A DNA stretch of 64,000 nucleotides, from NCBI RefSeq assembly GCF_002127325.2, contig NC_035448.2:123795422-123859421 (forward strand), read 5' to 3'. Numbering within the stretch: position 1 is the first letter of the stretch; the number at the start of each line of letters is the position of its first letter. Origin of the DNA: Helianthus annuus (taxonomy: Eukaryota > Streptophyta > Magnoliopsida > Asterales > Asteraceae). The notes beneath the pieces are model-generated. The model saw only the letters and a program-made list of their open reading frames with translations. It was not told the DNA's origin and ran no database searches. Below, piece after piece: positions 1 through 11,166 of the stretch. A program made the translations under genes and the position numbers.

Positions 1-280
1 GCCCAAAAAAAATTAAAAGCCCAAAAAATATTTAGCCCAATTTAATAGTTAATATCAAAATCAAACCCTAAATCCTATTCCTAAAACAATATTCATAGTC
101 ATAATCTGATTGTGCGAAGATCTGCATATCGCCGCTCCACACACACACCAAAATCTAACCCTAAATTTCTAAATTCCTAATTCCTAAAACAAGCTTGCAT
201 ATTGTTCGAAGATCTGCATATTGTTCTCGTCCCCGGTTGTACTTGTGCGAAGATCTGATTATGCGAAGATCTGCGTATCG
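1..280. other. AT-rich flank with degenerate short direct repeats
   Basis: I see no gene here. A short phrase close to GCGAAGATCTGCATAT recurs about four to five times between roughly 113 and 275, with variable spacing, in otherwise AT-rich DNA that also contains several CCCTAAAT-like stretches. This could be part of a transposon end or a decayed promoter; nothing decides between them. Confidence 0.4.
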
Positions 281-565
281 TTAGTAAAATGTTGGACATG
301 TTTTAATTAAGTTAAGATTTGTTTTGTTGAACGCAGCCTTATAATTCAATCGGGCGAAACCGAGCGAAAACGATCCGATCGATTTTTTTAGGATTTGATA
401 AAAACCGAGCGGAAGCGATTCGATCGATTCAAATTCATTCCGAGCATGAGCATCACTTTTCTTCTCGGTTTCGAAAATTTGACCCAATCGGATCGGATCG
501 GTTGTAATTCAATCTGAGCATGAGCAGACCTTCAATCGGATCAGATCGGCTCATGAACACCCCTA
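281..565. repeat. hAT-like terminal remnant with GATCGG/CGATCC repeats
   Basis: The right end reads as the reverse complement of TAGGGGTGTTCATGAGC, a typical plant hAT-type terminus. It abuts the gag remnant of element A at 565/566. Inside are many variants of CGATC, GATCGG and CCGAGCG. I could not find a matching left end, so this is either a truncated copy or one whose other terminus has decayed. Confidence 0.4.
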
Positions 566-2363
566 ATTGGAATTACCGTAGCGAAATTCCTGGGCAAGCC
601 TTTGAGCTAGGTTCTTTCTCTGGTTTTCCTCTTGTGTGCGTACCAATTCATCAGTCAGGGTGTTGGCTAGTTCTACTACTTCTTCTATGGTTTGCGGCCT
701 AGCTGCCTTGACTACATGTCTAATCTCACTAATTAATCCCTAAACGTAACGGGAGATTAACACTGGCTCAGGTGAGGATAAGGTTGGCACTATTCTAGCA
801 TATTCAAAGAATATGGTAGTGTAACCTTTGCAGTCTATTCTAGTCATTTTATGATTTAAGAACTTATTAGCGATTTGTTCCTTTTCATGAGGAGGACAAA
901 ATTTTCTTTCGTCTATCTCTTTAAAGTTAGTCCATTCCATAGTATAAACTCTGTCACTTCTTCTAGACTGGAGAATAGTATTCCACCATTCTAAGGCTGC
1001 GTTTTTTGAAAAGATTAGAAGCAAACATAATCTTATCTTCATCTGCGCATTTACTTATTTTTATGATTGCTTCTGTCTTTTCTATCCAACGCAAGGCTGA
1101 AATGGCTCCTTCATTGCCTGAGAATTCTATTGGGTTGCAGGCCAAGAATTATTTATAAGAACAACCGTAAGAGACGGTTCTTCTTCTTTTAGGAATTGGA
1201 GCTTGGATTATTGGTTCGTTATTATCGTTTACACTATGACTTGTTTCAGTGTGTTGACGTTTACTTCCATTTGTAGATTTATTATTTTCTGCTTCTTTAA
1301 CAATCTTGTTAATATAAGGCATAGCATCTATAATTCCTTGTGCTACTGTATGTTGGATGGAATTGTTATCTATTTGGTTTACGTTATTCTCATTATTCGG
1401 GTTTTCCAGATTTACTTCGTTGTCCATCTGAATTGTAAACATTTATCAGTTATTAATTATCACAGAATTGAATGTTGATACAAACAATCATACAAACAGA
1501 TTGATCAAAAACGTCGAACATTGCGGCTTTACTCTTTTCATATATATCTATATATATGCGTCGATTACAAACTACAACTGGAATTTAAACACGCTAGTAG
1601 TTATGCATCGATATCTATTTAGTCTATCTATTTTAGTTTTTTTAATCATAATATAAAATTACACACATATCTAGGTATTATTCTTGGTGTCATGTATCCA
1701 ATCGTGTATCTCTCGCTCAACATGCTTCCATATTAGCTTTTCTCCTATCTGTCGGATTCTATCCCCTTCTTCTACTAATTCATCGCCCCATTGGCGAACT
1801 TCCTACATATTTTCTTCACTCATAGGAGGTAATGGTACTGGTTCTGGGTCAGTGTATCGAGGTATGGGGTGTTCGTAGGGTATGGGTTTCTTATTACACT
1901 CTGCTTCCACCAGTCACTGTTCCAAAATGGGTCTAAAGGGTTAAGGTTGGTATATTGAGCTATGGGGTTTAGTGGGGGAATTCTGGGGATTTTATAAGGG
2001 TTAACATCTGGGATTGGAAACTGGTCTTCCTGGTTAGGTTCTAGCATTTGTTGGTCTGGGAATAAGGGTAACAGTGGTGGTTCAGCTTTTTGGTTTAGGT
2101 TAGAGTCTACTGCTGTAGTGGCTAGAATATGGAAATTTTCCAACTATCTATCTAGTTCCTCTTCCCACGGTGGCCTATTCACTGCTTCCTGAGTTTGGGC
2201 ATTCTCTTCCCTATTGGCTTTTACTATCACTCTTTGTTGTTGTAAATATTTCTTCCTTAGTATCAGCTGAGTATCCTGAGGGATTTGGCTGAGATGAGGT
2301 TCCTTCATCTTTTGGGGAACTAGCTAAGTAACGATAAGCGTCGGATGTACCTTGCTCACTCAT
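566..2363 (-). pseudogene. Ty3/gypsy gag remnant (element A)
   Basis: This is the gag region of a minus-strand gypsy element, read from a start near 2363 (peptide beginning MSEQGTSDAYRYLASS). The N-terminal part is rich in Pro, Asn and Gln. It is followed by the retrotransposon gag core with FSGNEGAISALRWIEKTEA, then ALEWWNTILQSR and KFCPPHEKEQIANKFLNHKM (near 740-1145), and a last segment with KAARPQTIEEVVELANTLTD near 620-720. The reading frame changes several times and contains stops, so no complete protein is encoded. Zinc knuckle, protease and polymerase are absent because the element stops at 566 against a hAT-like end, or continues beyond an unseen insertion. Primer site and LTR follow on the high-coordinate side, as expected for this orientation. 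Confidence 0.85.
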
Positions 2364-2485
2364 ACTGTAAACTAACAAATAGTTAAATAACACAAAACAT
2401 AATTACACATAATCACATAGATTATTTCCTAACATAGAATTTAAGTGTCAGCAGAACACTTAATTGGCTTAAACCAGTGGCTGTA

Positions 2486-2497
2486 GCTCTGATACCA
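2486..2497 (-). other. Primer-binding site of element A
   Basis: On the minus strand this reads TGGTATCAGAGC, the complement of the 3' end of plant initiator-Met tRNA. It lies five bases inside the LTR that begins at 2503. Confidence 0.85.
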
Positions 2498-3297
2498 CCT
2501 TCTGTCGCAACCCCCGACCCCTGCCGCGGGAGGCGGGCGGCCGCGGCACGCAGAGCGGGTGGTATCGGTGTTTATTAATTTGGCAGCGGAAATCAGACAT
2601 CAGGACCGTAGTTAGGAAATATTTTATCAGAGTTAAAACACCACACTTTTTATAATAAATAAATAAATAAATGGGATAAAACCCAAGTTTTCATTACAAT
2701 ACATTTATAGGGATAAACCCTAGTTTATTGAAAACAAAACTCCTTTTTATTTAGGTAACTTTTATAGCCACTTTTCCAAGCCTTCAATGCTCTCCAGCTG
2801 GCTTCTATTAGCTTCACATTAAGTTACCTGAAACGTGTTTTAAAAAGGTTTTATCAGCAAGAAATACTGGCGAGTGCATCCCAGTTTAATCAAAACAGTT
2901 TTATCACTTTACAGTATTGAGGGCGTCCGTAATTACATTTGTTTATATCTATCCAATTACCTCTTTGGTACTGTCAATCCTGACTTGTGGTCATGCTACT
3001 ATTCCAATAGTAACCAGTTTCAAGTAATGTATACAAAACCCCAACATACCGGCAGTAATTGTAGAATTACAAATACTCAATTACTGTTAAGTGTATTTTA
3101 AAACATTTGAGGTTTTGGTAAAACATTTTGACTCACAAAAATATACTTACAAAAAGGTGACAAAAAGAGAATGTACTCACATTGTTTACTTAAGTAAAAC
3201 TAAAGCTTCCTGGTGTATCTCCCGGTTATTATCTATTAAAATTAAACAATGCGCACGTGTTAGTAAAATAACCCAAATCACATTAACCGTACAACTT

Positions 3298-3450
3298 GAG
3301 ACATAACTCCAATGACTGAGTCAGGCAGAGCCTTGACATGCATTACGGAGTCCTAGATCAATCGGGTGTAACACGAGACAGAACTCCACACTAAGTCAGG
3401 CAGAGCCTTGACATGCGTTAAGGAGCCCTAGAGCGATCGTGTAGGGTAAA
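3298..3450. repeat. 77-bp tandem duplication in LTR A
   Basis: Two diverged copies begin GAGACA at 3298 and 3375. Both contain AGTCAGGCAGAGCCTTGACA followed by a GGAG..CCTAGA segment. On the transcribed strand they lie downstream of the TATA box, in the presumed R/U5 part. Confidence 0.75.
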
Positions 3451-3581
3451 AAATAGGGTTATAATACTTACAACGAGGCAGAGCTTCGCTTTTATAGGGG
3501 TATTATTCCTGAGAGTTTATACTAACAGAAGTTGAGAGAGAATATCAGAAAATGAACGAGGAACAAATGAGCCTCGACCCC

Positions 3582-3591
3582 CTATTTATAG
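3582..3591 (-). promoter_or_regulatory. TATA box of LTR A
   Basis: The minus strand reads CTATAAATAG in an AT-rich step next to GC-rich upstream DNA. It points toward the gag of element A. Confidence 0.65.
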
Positions 3592-3607
3592 GCTGACGAA
3601 GGGCGGC

Positions 3608-3793
3608 TCGCGCCCCGCGAGAGCTACAGTGTCGGCTTTCGCGGCCCGCGAGGTAGACCGACTTGGCACTTGCCTTGGTGAGTTAAGGGTATAGGTTTGA
3701 AACGTAACCGGACACGTGGCGCAATGCCTTGTCCTGCAATCAAAGGAGCTCGCGCCCCGCGACCAACCCTGAGTAATGGGTCGCGGCCCGTGA
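3608..3793. repeat. Four GC-rich near-palindromes upstream of the LTR A TATA box
   Basis: Copies of TCGCGSCCCGCGA occur at 3608-3620, 3639-3651, 3750-3762 and 3781-3793 (the last has GTGA at its end). They form two pairs, each spaced 31 bp start to start. On the transcribed strand they sit about 20-210 bp upstream of the TATA box. Confidence 0.75.
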
Positions 3794-3955
3794 GGGCACT
3801 AGGTTTGGGATTTTATTTGATTTTTGTAAATTTTAAGTTATTTAGGGTCCGTTTCTCGTAGACGAGGTATATTTTAAGACGTTTAGGGTCGTGTTAGAGG
3901 GTTTTAGGAGGGTTTTTATATCTATTCCTTGCTACTGGTGAAAGTAAACGCATCA

Positions 3956-4283
3956 CAACCCTTCAATTAAGTACATTTGATGACAACTCAGACCATTCAT
4001 CTATTATCTCTAACACTCCCTATCAAACCCACTACCAACTCCTACATCCAAACCATCGCACCTTCCAAACCACTTTTGCATGGACTTCCTAACATCACCT
4101 AAACCAACAACTTATGTTCCTGTTCTAACCACCCATCTTCCCTGTGACTCGCCTCTATCACCTAAACCCACCTTAACTGGTCCCATTTCAAACGCCTTCT
4201 CCCCCGCCTCCCAGACCACTTCCATCACCCCTTCAACACCATATAGCCATATCCTAATACCACCCCCACCCCCACCCCACACA
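3956..4283 (+). pseudogene. Copia element B, linker between integrase and RT (fragment)
   Basis: C-, T- and P-codon-rich sequence ends in a run of proline codons and is typical of the variable linker before a copia reverse transcriptase. The last five bases (ACACA, 4279-4283) are repeated after the solo LTR at 6727-6731, where the copia frame continues with HPMVNREK. The longest open frame here is not in frame with the downstream RT, so the copy is degenerate. The integrase and the left end of B are not visible; the left edge is the LTR of element A. Confidence 0.6.
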
Positions 4284-5635
4284 TGTAACACTCCACATTT
4301 TTGTACTTTCCTCAATTAGAATGATGTTATTGTATTTCTATTTATGGAAACTTGTATTCATATCATGTTTGTATTCCATTTCCAACTTTGTAATCCAAGG
4401 CTTTGATCGTAATAAAATACATACTTTATACATACTTGTTATACATATAATCGATTGTTTAAATATGTGTTTACATGTAAGCCAACACTTGTTATACGTG
4501 CAATTACTCATACATACATTCACGATACTCGAATTATACTTACATAAGTTTTACATACTTAAAAACATGTCAAAATACAAAGATGATAAGAAATGGAAGT
4601 ACAGGGGCCAAAATGTAAATAAAACAAACTCGCTGGAACCAAAAAGGCACCGTGCCACGCGACCCCTCCCCTCTTTTCTGCTCGCATGACGCCATGAGGT
4701 GGATCCGCAGCGAGTTGTTTTCCCAGCTACGAGTTGGTCATTCTTTTTCCCACATTTTCTTCCCCAATCACCTTTAAACCTCCATTAAACACAAACCCCG
4801 CCTCACCTCTATATACACAAGCCTCCATCTCACCATTTTCACTTTCCAAACTCCTTTACACTCTTAAAATACTCTCAAATCAGTAGCAAACTCAAGAAAA
4901 GGGCAGAATTATCTAAGTGCCAAAGTTAGCACTTTTCTCATGTTTCTTCACTTCTTCTTCCTCATGAAAGCTTAAAACACTTCTACGAGTGTTTCCACAA
5001 GTTTACCATGGTAAACTAAGGTGGAACATCATCATTTTGAGGTCTAAACTTTCTATTTTGGAAGATTATATTATAAACTTTTATAAACCTTATACTTTCC
5101 TTCATGAATCTTATGCCAAACGTGTTCCTAAACCCATCCATGGTTATCGGACTTATTTAAGGTTGATTCTTATGAGTTTAGAGGTACAAACACCCTCTAA
5201 ACTTTCTGTTTTATCAAGGTTTAAGATGACCTATAAGTGATGAAACCATCCAAGCTCACCATCTTCAATATGGTGAGACTTGTGTTTTGGTAAAGGTGTG
5301 AACCATGGAAGTTTTGGCAATCCAAACTTGTTCCACCCACCTCACTTGATGATTTATCATGATATTCCAAGTAGTTTCCTAGTCCTAAAGTAACACAACC
5401 CCGCCGTATCTCAATGGAGTTTCCATGATGGGTATGAAACACCCGGGTTGTTCTTACTTGGCTACTTGATGAACTAGGTAGTTAGTTGTATTTTCTTATC
5501 ATTCATGACCAACCGAGTTTACCAACTATGTTGGTAAACTTTGTGCTCTGGTGAATCATACAAAGAGGTATCTATACCTCCATGCTTGACTTACATGAAT
5601 TCTATGATAATATATGATGGACTATATTACATAAC

Positions 5636-5696
<61 letters not shown>

Positions 5697-6726
5697 CCAA
5701 ATTTATAATACTAACTGAATTATGGTTAGATGTTATGAACTTAGGCTGTATTATCTTTATCTTTCGTTCCTCGTCATTGATTCTAATGGGCAAGTTAGGA
5801 CCCATGAAATCACATAAAACTTAGTGCCAAAACGAGTGTTTAAGACAAGATATAATTTCGCATACATATACTTTTACACTCAATTCTAAATCCGAACTAT
5901 CCTCCAACTCTGAATACTCACACACCTTCGTTTCCCCATGTAGGGTAACTTCGGTGTTTTCATCTCCAACAACTTATCAACTTCACGGTTTAACTCGGAA
6001 AGCTTGCAAAACCGTGAGTGTACATGACCTCTTTTTATTGTAACACTTTTGGGTGCAATGCATGTAACTTATCAAAAACTCACACATACACTTACAAGCA
6101 TGCTTACAAATAAACAATCCAATATACATGCTTGACACGATATACTTGAACTCATACATGATACTTGTTGTTTTATACTTGTCATTAACTTCGTACAGGC
6201 CTCCTTTAATGTGTATAGCGCTATAGGATTAACGCACTGCCTGTATTCTTGAGGTCATGTTAAGTAAACAAAACAGTCTTATCATTGCAATGATAGGATT
6301 ACTCTAGCGGGAATCTTTGGGTTGACAATTATAGTTGCATGATAGTATTGCCATGTTAGGTTCTTAGTATCCGAATTTTTCCATGTGGATTCGTTTAAAC
6401 TTTTATACTTATGCTAGTATTTAAACTTTTATGCTTGCGAATACTTTTGTATTGATCTATACTTTAACATGTATTGTAGGAAATTGATGATGATGATGAT
6501 GAATGAAATCTAGTAGGAAGACTAGAAACATACCTTTAAATTTTAGTACTTATGTTGTATTTTGTTTCTTGATATGTTGTTGTAATTTGTTTTCGAACCA
6601 TGTACTTGATTTAGAAATGAAATGAATTTTGATTTATTAGATATTGTCACAAGTCGTATTATGAAGTCTCTTGCAATCTCGTTTTCATCTCACTCCGATG
6701 TTTCCGCCGTCGGCTGGGGTGTGACA
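4284..6726 (+). mobile_element. Solo LTR (gypsy-like) inserted in copia element B
   Basis: A 2,443-bp unit begins TGTAACACTCC and ends GGGGTGTGACA, which are inverted at 9 of 11 positions. It is flanked by a perfect 5-bp duplication ACACA (4279-4283 and 6727-6731). There is no primer site, no gag-pol and no second LTR, so a solo LTR left by LTR-LTR recombination is the simplest reading. A plus-strand TATA-like CTATATACA lies at 4808-4816. The last 30 bases closely match the sense-strand 3' end of the element M LTRs (CCGATGTTTCCG..GGGGTGTGACA), so the two belong to related families. An (AT)n tract at about 5639-5694 is embedded. Confidence 0.85.
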
Positions 6727-8310
6727 ACACACCCTATGGTCAATCGTGAAAAAGCTTGTATATTCAAACCCCGACACTATGCCGACTTGTTGCATGTCAC
6801 TCATCATGCCTTACACGCTGCTCATTTTACCTCAACAAATCCCAAGGGTTCTAAACGACTCTTAAGGATCCTAATGGGTGATTAACTTGCATAATGAACT
6901 TGAGGCTTTATATAAAAACAATACATGGATCCTTGTCCTTCGCCCCACCAGCCATCCTATCGTTGGGTGCAAGTGGTTGTTTAGGACCAAGTTTCATTCT
7001 GATGGCTCTATTGAACGTCAGAGGGCTCATCTTATAGCTCAAGGGTATAGCCAAACATCGGGTATTAATTGCTCACACACATTTAACCAAGTTGTTAAAG
7101 GTTCAACTGTTCGAATTATACTCTCCTTGGTCATTCTTAATAATTGGAACTTGCATCAACTTGATGTTAGTAATGCTTTTTACAAGGGTATCTTAGTGAG
7201 AATGTTTATATGTAACAACCCCTGGGTTTTATTAATAATCAATTTCCTAATCATGTGTGAATTAAATAAGGCTTTATCTGGACTTAAACAAGCACCACAT
7301 GCATGGTTTCATCGTTTGAGCACAATTTTAAAGGCTAACAGGTTCTCTTCTAAAAGTGCTGACGCGTCCCTTTTTATTCTTAAAAGGGATTCATACATTA
7401 TGCATTTATTGGTTTATATGGATATCCTGATACTCACTGGAATTCAAGATTCCATTCTTATGGCATTTATTGCTCGGTTAAACAAAAACTTTGCTATTAA
7501 AGATTTGGGTGACCTCAACTACTTTCTTAGGCTTGAAGTTACTTACACCAATAATGGCATGTTTCTAAACCAATTCAAATATGCTCGGGAAATTCTGGAT
7601 CGTGCAAAAATGATGGATGCAAAAATGGCTCCTACACCGCTTTCAACACACGTATCATTCACTACCAATGGTGAGCTGTACTTAGATCCGACTTGCTACC
7701 CCTCTGTTATGGGAGCATTACAATATTCAACTATTACATGACCTGATATTTCCTATGTCGTCAACTAGGTAAGCCAATTTCTTCGTACGTATATGGTTGA
7801 TCTTTTTCAAGAAGTCAAACACAATCTTCGGTATATTAAAGGAACTTTGGCTTTTGGTCTTACATTTTGTAAATTGTCTAAGACATTAATAATTGGTTAT
7901 TTTGATGTTGACTGGGCTAGATGTCTTGAAACACGGTGCTTCACATATGGTTACTCTATATTTTTTGCGGTAATCTTATTTAATGGAGTGCAAAGAAGCA
8001 CTCTACGGTATCCCGCTCGAGTTATGTATCTGAATATCGTGCAATGGAGAATACGACGAAAGAAATCATTTGGATAATGCACCTTCTACGAGAGTTACCG
8101 GCTTTACCTCCAGATCTCTCACTAAAGGGTTAACCATATTAAGTTGTATTCATTCTATATGTGAACTTGTTTCTTCAAGAAAGTTACACACTCGCTTTAT
8201 TTCTACCAAGCTCTAAGTGGCAGACATCTTTATGAAAAAACTTCCTAAACCTCAATTTGAGTTCTTCGGTCGTTTGCTTCGTCTCGGTTCATCACCGTCT
8301 CGCTTGCGGG
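6727..8310 (+). pseudogene. Copia element B, RT and RNase H (broken pol)
   Basis: Translation from about 6732 gives the conserved HPMVNREKACIFKP start of the copia RT region, then WILVLRP, VGCKWLFRTKFHSDGSIER and LSGLKQAPHAWF. The polymerase active site, normally YVDD, reads YMDI (near 7415-7427), so the second catalytic aspartate is lost. A stop interrupts the frame at 6882-6884 and another at about 7741. RNase H sequence continues to about 8310, ending with DIFMKKLPKPQFEFFGRLL, where a hAT-like element interrupts. With four separate insertions and a mutated active site this is the oldest-looking element in the window. Confidence 0.85.
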
Positions 8311-9426
8311 TAGGCCTGTAAACGAACACGAACGTAGGCACGTTCGTGTTCTTTCATTTAACTTTAAGCAAACACGGACACGACCAGGAACATATAATCG
8401 AACACATTTTTTTGTTCGTGTTCGTTCATTAAGAAATCAAGCATGTTCGTGCTCGTTTATGTTCGTTTGTTTAAAGACCTAAACTAACACTTCACGAACA
8501 CGAACGAACATAAACAAAAAAAATTTAACTGATCATAAACTAACATGATTGAACAAACATAAATTAACATGATTGAATAAACATAAATTAACATGATTGA
8601 ACAAACATAAACAAACACAAACGAACATAATTGAGCAAGAATAAACAAACACCACTTAACATTAGTGAGCACAAACAAACAAGTCTAATATATTACAGTT
8701 CATCCGAAAACACATCTAAATTAGGATTCATAGATATTAAAATTAAGTAGTTTTTTTATATAATATTAAGGGGCTGTTTGTTTACCTCTTAAGAGGGCTC
8801 TCAATGGTTCAGCACTTAATGGTTCAGACTGTTTGTTTGGCGAGCAGATGTCATGGTTCAGACATTTGCCTTTGAATGGTTAAGCATTATACTGAGTCTA
8901 AATGATTAAGACCTCTAATCTGAATTGGTCAGAGATTTGCCTTTGAACGGTTAAGCATTATAGTGGCTCTTAGTGGTTCAGACCTCTTACTGGTTCAACA
9001 CTTAATGGTTCAGACCCTTTACTAGTTCAGCATTTAACCATTCAGAAGTTGTCAAACAGCCTCTAAGTAAGTGATCAGTTATGATCTAAGAAAATTTTAA
9101 AATTTCATTTTTTGTTACTAGAAAACTCAATTACTAGTTAGTTATATTTATATAAGTGGTTAGAAAACCTAATATTTATTAAAATATAATTATTTATTAT
9201 TTACTAAATATAAACGAACATAAACGAACGTAAATAAATGAACGTTCATGAACATAAATGAATGAAAATAAATGAACGAACACAAGGTGTATTCATGTTC
9301 GTTCATTTAATTAAACGAACAAATTTTTTTGTTCGTGTTCGTTCGTTTATGAAATAAACGAACAGAAACGAATTTCCCACCGAACAAGTTCACGAACAGT
9401 GAACATTTGGTTCGTTTACAGGCCTG
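8311..9426. mobile_element. hAT-like non-autonomous element
   Basis: The left end reads TAGGCCTGTAAACGAACACG and the right end is CGTTTACAGGCCTG, giving an inverted repeat of about 15 bp. Flanks CTTGCGGG (8303-8310) and CTTACGGT (9427-9434) match at 6 of 8 positions; shifted by one base the match is 7 of 8. This fits a decayed 8-bp hAT target duplication. The interior consists of imperfect tandem AACGAACACGAAC and TTCGTGTTCGTT units. There is no transposase. A Tourist-like element is nested inside. Confidence 0.65.
8770..9063. mobile_element. Tourist-like MITE nested in the hAT-like element
   Basis: A 294-bp unit begins GGGGCTGTTTGTTTAC and ends GTTGTCAAACAGCCTC; the outer 11 bases are inverted at 10 positions. 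It is flanked by TAA on both sides (8767-8769 and 9064-9066), the duplication used by PIF/Harbinger elements. Inside, variants of AATGGTTCAGAC recur at least six times. Confidence 0.7.
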
Positions 9427-9578
9427 CTTACGGTGATATTACTTTTCCACATTTATAGTGACTTATCCATTCATGTACGTATGTGAGTTATTATCGACCA
9501 TTCATCTACCCTTGTAATTCCTATATATTTGGATGTTGTTTTTAATGATTCATAAAGTAATCAGATTACCCTTGTAAC
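9427..9578 (+). other. Copia element B, 3' tail before insertion of D
   Basis: Sequence resumes from the RNase H end at 8310 and looks like copia 3' untranslated or LTR DNA, with CTATATATTTGG near 9522. It is cut at GTAAC (9574-9578), which is duplicated at 11636-11640 after element D. I could not fix the start of an LTR. Confidence 0.45.
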
Positions 9579-10048
9579 TGTTGGTTTCAGGTCCCACACT
9601 CACACTCTCACAACACACACAATTTACATTTGTATGTATATATGAAAACAGGATGTGAGTGAAGATATATAATATGCAGATAATAAAAGAACTTGTTGTG
9701 ATATATTTGATAATCAAAGATAGGATACAAAAGAAAATAAAAGAACTGCTCCTATTTATAATAACACCAAGAAACATAAAACACATGCAAAAATTAAATA
9801 TGGTACTCCTTTATTTCTACCACTAGCTGCCCAACGTGTATCCCATAAACTCGATCAAAGTTGACCACTTCTCAACTACTTACAGCATCTTCTAAAACAT
9901 GGGTAAAATCCCTTTTAAAATGTGCAACCTATTATTGACCCGTTTACATGCTGACCCATAACCCGTGATCCGTAAACGAACCGTTTTCCGTATCGGATAA
10001 ACCCAGTTTAGAACCCGTGACCCGTGAACAAACCCAATTAACCCAACA
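9579..10048 (-). repeat. 3' LTR of element D
   Basis: 470 bp, TGTTGG..CCAACA. Carries a minus-strand TTATAAATAG at about 9752-9762. The polypurine tract of D (minus strand AAAAGGGTGAT) immediately abuts it at 10049-10060. Confidence 0.9.
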
Positions 10049-11152
10049 ATCACCCTTTTAATTGTTGTTTGTTCACACCACTCGTTCACATCAATCGAAT
10101 CACCTTCTCCTATCGAACTATCTCGACTTCTACCTGACACCCGATCATCACCTCGATCACGTCCAAAGTCTTCTCGGTTCAACCCGAATAACTCCACCAC
10201 ACTTGTAACATCTCAGATGGCATCCCGTTGGAACCGCTCATTCACATCTTGACTCATCACAGATCAACGACCTCTCCGCGGCCACATCCGAGTCACCCGA
10301 TTTGAACTCCAACACCATAATGTTACACCGTGTTCTTCTCCAATATCTTCCTTTTTACGACCGCCTTTGTTCAAGAGGCCACTCCATCGACAAAGAAAAC
10401 AAGCCACCCGCTTCTTCAGTTTTCTCACCTTGCCAAACGAGACGAATCCAAAGCCTCCGCTTTTGACGGATCCTTTCTGCTCGCTTTTCACGCACCACGT
10501 CGATCTCTTCTTATCACGAAACAGGCCGATCAAAGTACCCGTTCTCACCATCTACTGTTATCACCGGTTGTATACCAGTTGCGCAAACACGCAACTAACA
10601 ACTGAACAACCCCATATCTTCTTCCCTTGTTCACCACTAATAGCCACGGAACACACATGTTTATCACCGTTCACCCCCATCATCTCACATGGTACTTCCA
10701 CCATAACAACAACTGCCACGAAACACCTTAACGTCTCCATTTACGGCTTTCTTCAACCTGTCACTGAAACATCACAGCCCCATTTCTTTGTTTTGATCAT
10801 GACTAACAGCCACGAAAACCCCCGATGTTCATCACCGATCACCCCCTGTCGTCGCACCCGACAATGACCGAACCGAAAACACCTCTCGATCTCCGTCTTC
10901 CGCTGTATAACAGTCCGAAACAGCACCGAAAACTGATGTTTAAATTACCGGTCCCCTGTTGTTTTAACCGGTACTACCTGCAACAACGGTAGATCCGAAA
11001 CACCTTTCTGTTTCCGTTTAACGCTGCAAAACAATCCGAAAACAACCACCTGCTATCTCGAACACTTCTTTTACGCCTACCCACCACCGACCGACACACC
11101 CGTCGGCGGCGGAGGCTTCCTCCGATCTTCAAACCCGCTTCCCGAGCCCTAG
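10049..11152 (-). other. Internal region of element D, no recognisable coding
   Basis: The plus strand is C-rich and GC-richer than the LTRs, with ACCACC, CCGAAAACA and TCACCG runs. Open frames exist on both strands (for example 10264-10551 minus and 10367-10867 plus) but have no motif I recognise and are composition-driven. The polypurine tract occupies the low-coordinate end. The interior could be captured host sequence; a homology search would decide. Confidence 0.6.
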
Positions 11153-11164
11153 GCTCTGATACCA
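11153..11164 (-). other. Primer-binding site of element D
   Basis: Minus strand TGGTATCAGAGC, complementary to the initiator-Met tRNA 3' end, two bases from the LTR start at 11167. Confidence 0.9.
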
Positions 11165-11166
11165 AA

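Larger units (their letters stand above)
2503..3955 (-). repeat. 5' LTR of gypsy element A
   Basis: The inner boundary begins TGTCGCAACC directly after the primer site. The outer boundary is placed at 3955 because the minus-strand start then reads TGATGCG; 3952 is also possible. About 1.45 kb long. It contains a minus-strand TATA box at 3582-3591, four GC-rich near-palindromes upstream of it, and a tandem duplication downstream. The only visible copy is this one; the partner LTR would lie outside the window or be lost. Sequence to the right resumes copia element B, so A appears to be inserted in B. Confidence 0.75.

Noticed and set aside
5602..5805. Frame with Tyr-Ile repeats
   Set aside because: Translation of an (AT)n microsatellite inside the solo LTR.
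10264..10867. Frames on both strands inside element D as possible genes
   Set aside because: Composition-driven, with no start context, motif or resemblance to any family I know. Kept only as an unexplained interior.
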